From JANRLJ01 sp034437895 (GTDB taxonomy: Bacteria > Chloroflexota > Anaerolineae > Aggregatilineales > Phototrophicaceae): 5,991 nucleotides of DNA. The stretch is taken from contig DAOTTO010000487.1 of NCBI GenBank assembly GCA_034437895.1, positions 1-5,991 on the forward strand, written 5' to 3'. The position numbers and the translations under genes were made by a program. The notes beneath the pieces are model-generated. The model ran no database searches, was not told where the DNA came from, and was given only the letters and a program-made list of their open reading frames with translations. Of the stretch, positions 5,948 through 5,991 are shown one piece after another (position 1 is the first letter of the stretch; each line of letters begins with the position of its first letter).

Positions 5948-5991
5948 ATGCGACAAGTATTGATGTATGCTGGCGAAGATGGCTATTGGGT
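5948..5991 (+). CDS. hicB: HicB-family antitoxin, first 14 codons (3' end outside window)
   Basis: The fragment reads MRQVLMYAGEDGYW before the window ends. This opening is the hallmark of the HicB antitoxins common in cyanobacteria and Chloroflexota, where a partly degraded RNase H-like domain masks HicA. GGAG at 5938-5941 lies 6 nt before the ATG, inside the end of the Uma2 gene. Whether it ends normally, carries a DNA-binding domain, or is followed by its own hicA cannot be seen. The identification rests on a short stretch, so it is good but not certain. Confidence 0.7.
   Translation, partial: MRQVLMYAGEDGYW

Overview
The window is a gene-dense piece of bacterial chromosome of roughly 50% GC. 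It carries seven identifiable protein genes plus the first 14 codons of an eighth. Two Uma2-family nuclease genes, a HicA/HicB pair of the type common in cyanobacteria and Chloroflexota, and an ABC exporter with an LSMGQ signature suggest a Chloroflexota (Anaerolineae-like) or possibly cyanobacterial source. This placement is inferred from gene types only, as there is no rRNA or marker gene.

Layout. Positions 1-591 (+) hold the C-terminal two thirds of an ABC exporter nucleotide-binding domain. Positions 609-1175 (-) hold a Uma2-family protein convergent with it. A 115-bp divergent region follows, with candidate promoters on both strands. From 1291 a same-strand run begins: an alpha/beta hydrolase (1291-2319), an amidohydrolase 5 bp later (2325-3548), a B12-binding-type radical SAM enzyme 51 bp later (3600-5102), and a HicA toxin 8 bp later (5111-5332). 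A 45-bp gap holds most of a -10 element and a perfect 16-bp palindrome. It is followed by a second Uma2 gene (5378-5944) and, 3 bp after it, the start of a HicB antitoxin (5948 onward, cut by the window edge).

How the genes may work together. The two hydrolases and the radical SAM enzyme look like one transcription unit of unknown pathway. The chemistry (serine esterase, metal-dependent amidohydrolase, radical methylation or rearrangement) would fit making or modifying a small molecule, but the sequence names no substrate. The HicA-Uma2-HicB stretch is an accessory toxin-antitoxin/nuclease island. It is unusual because a Uma2 gene separates the HicA toxin from the nearest HicB.

The two strongest observations are a 37%-GC block of about 360 bp inside the amidohydrolase gene, with its own codon usage (homologous replacement or assembly chimera), and the palindrome placed at the predicted transcription start of the uma2-hicB unit. 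I found no tRNA, rRNA, CRISPR array or insertion sequence.
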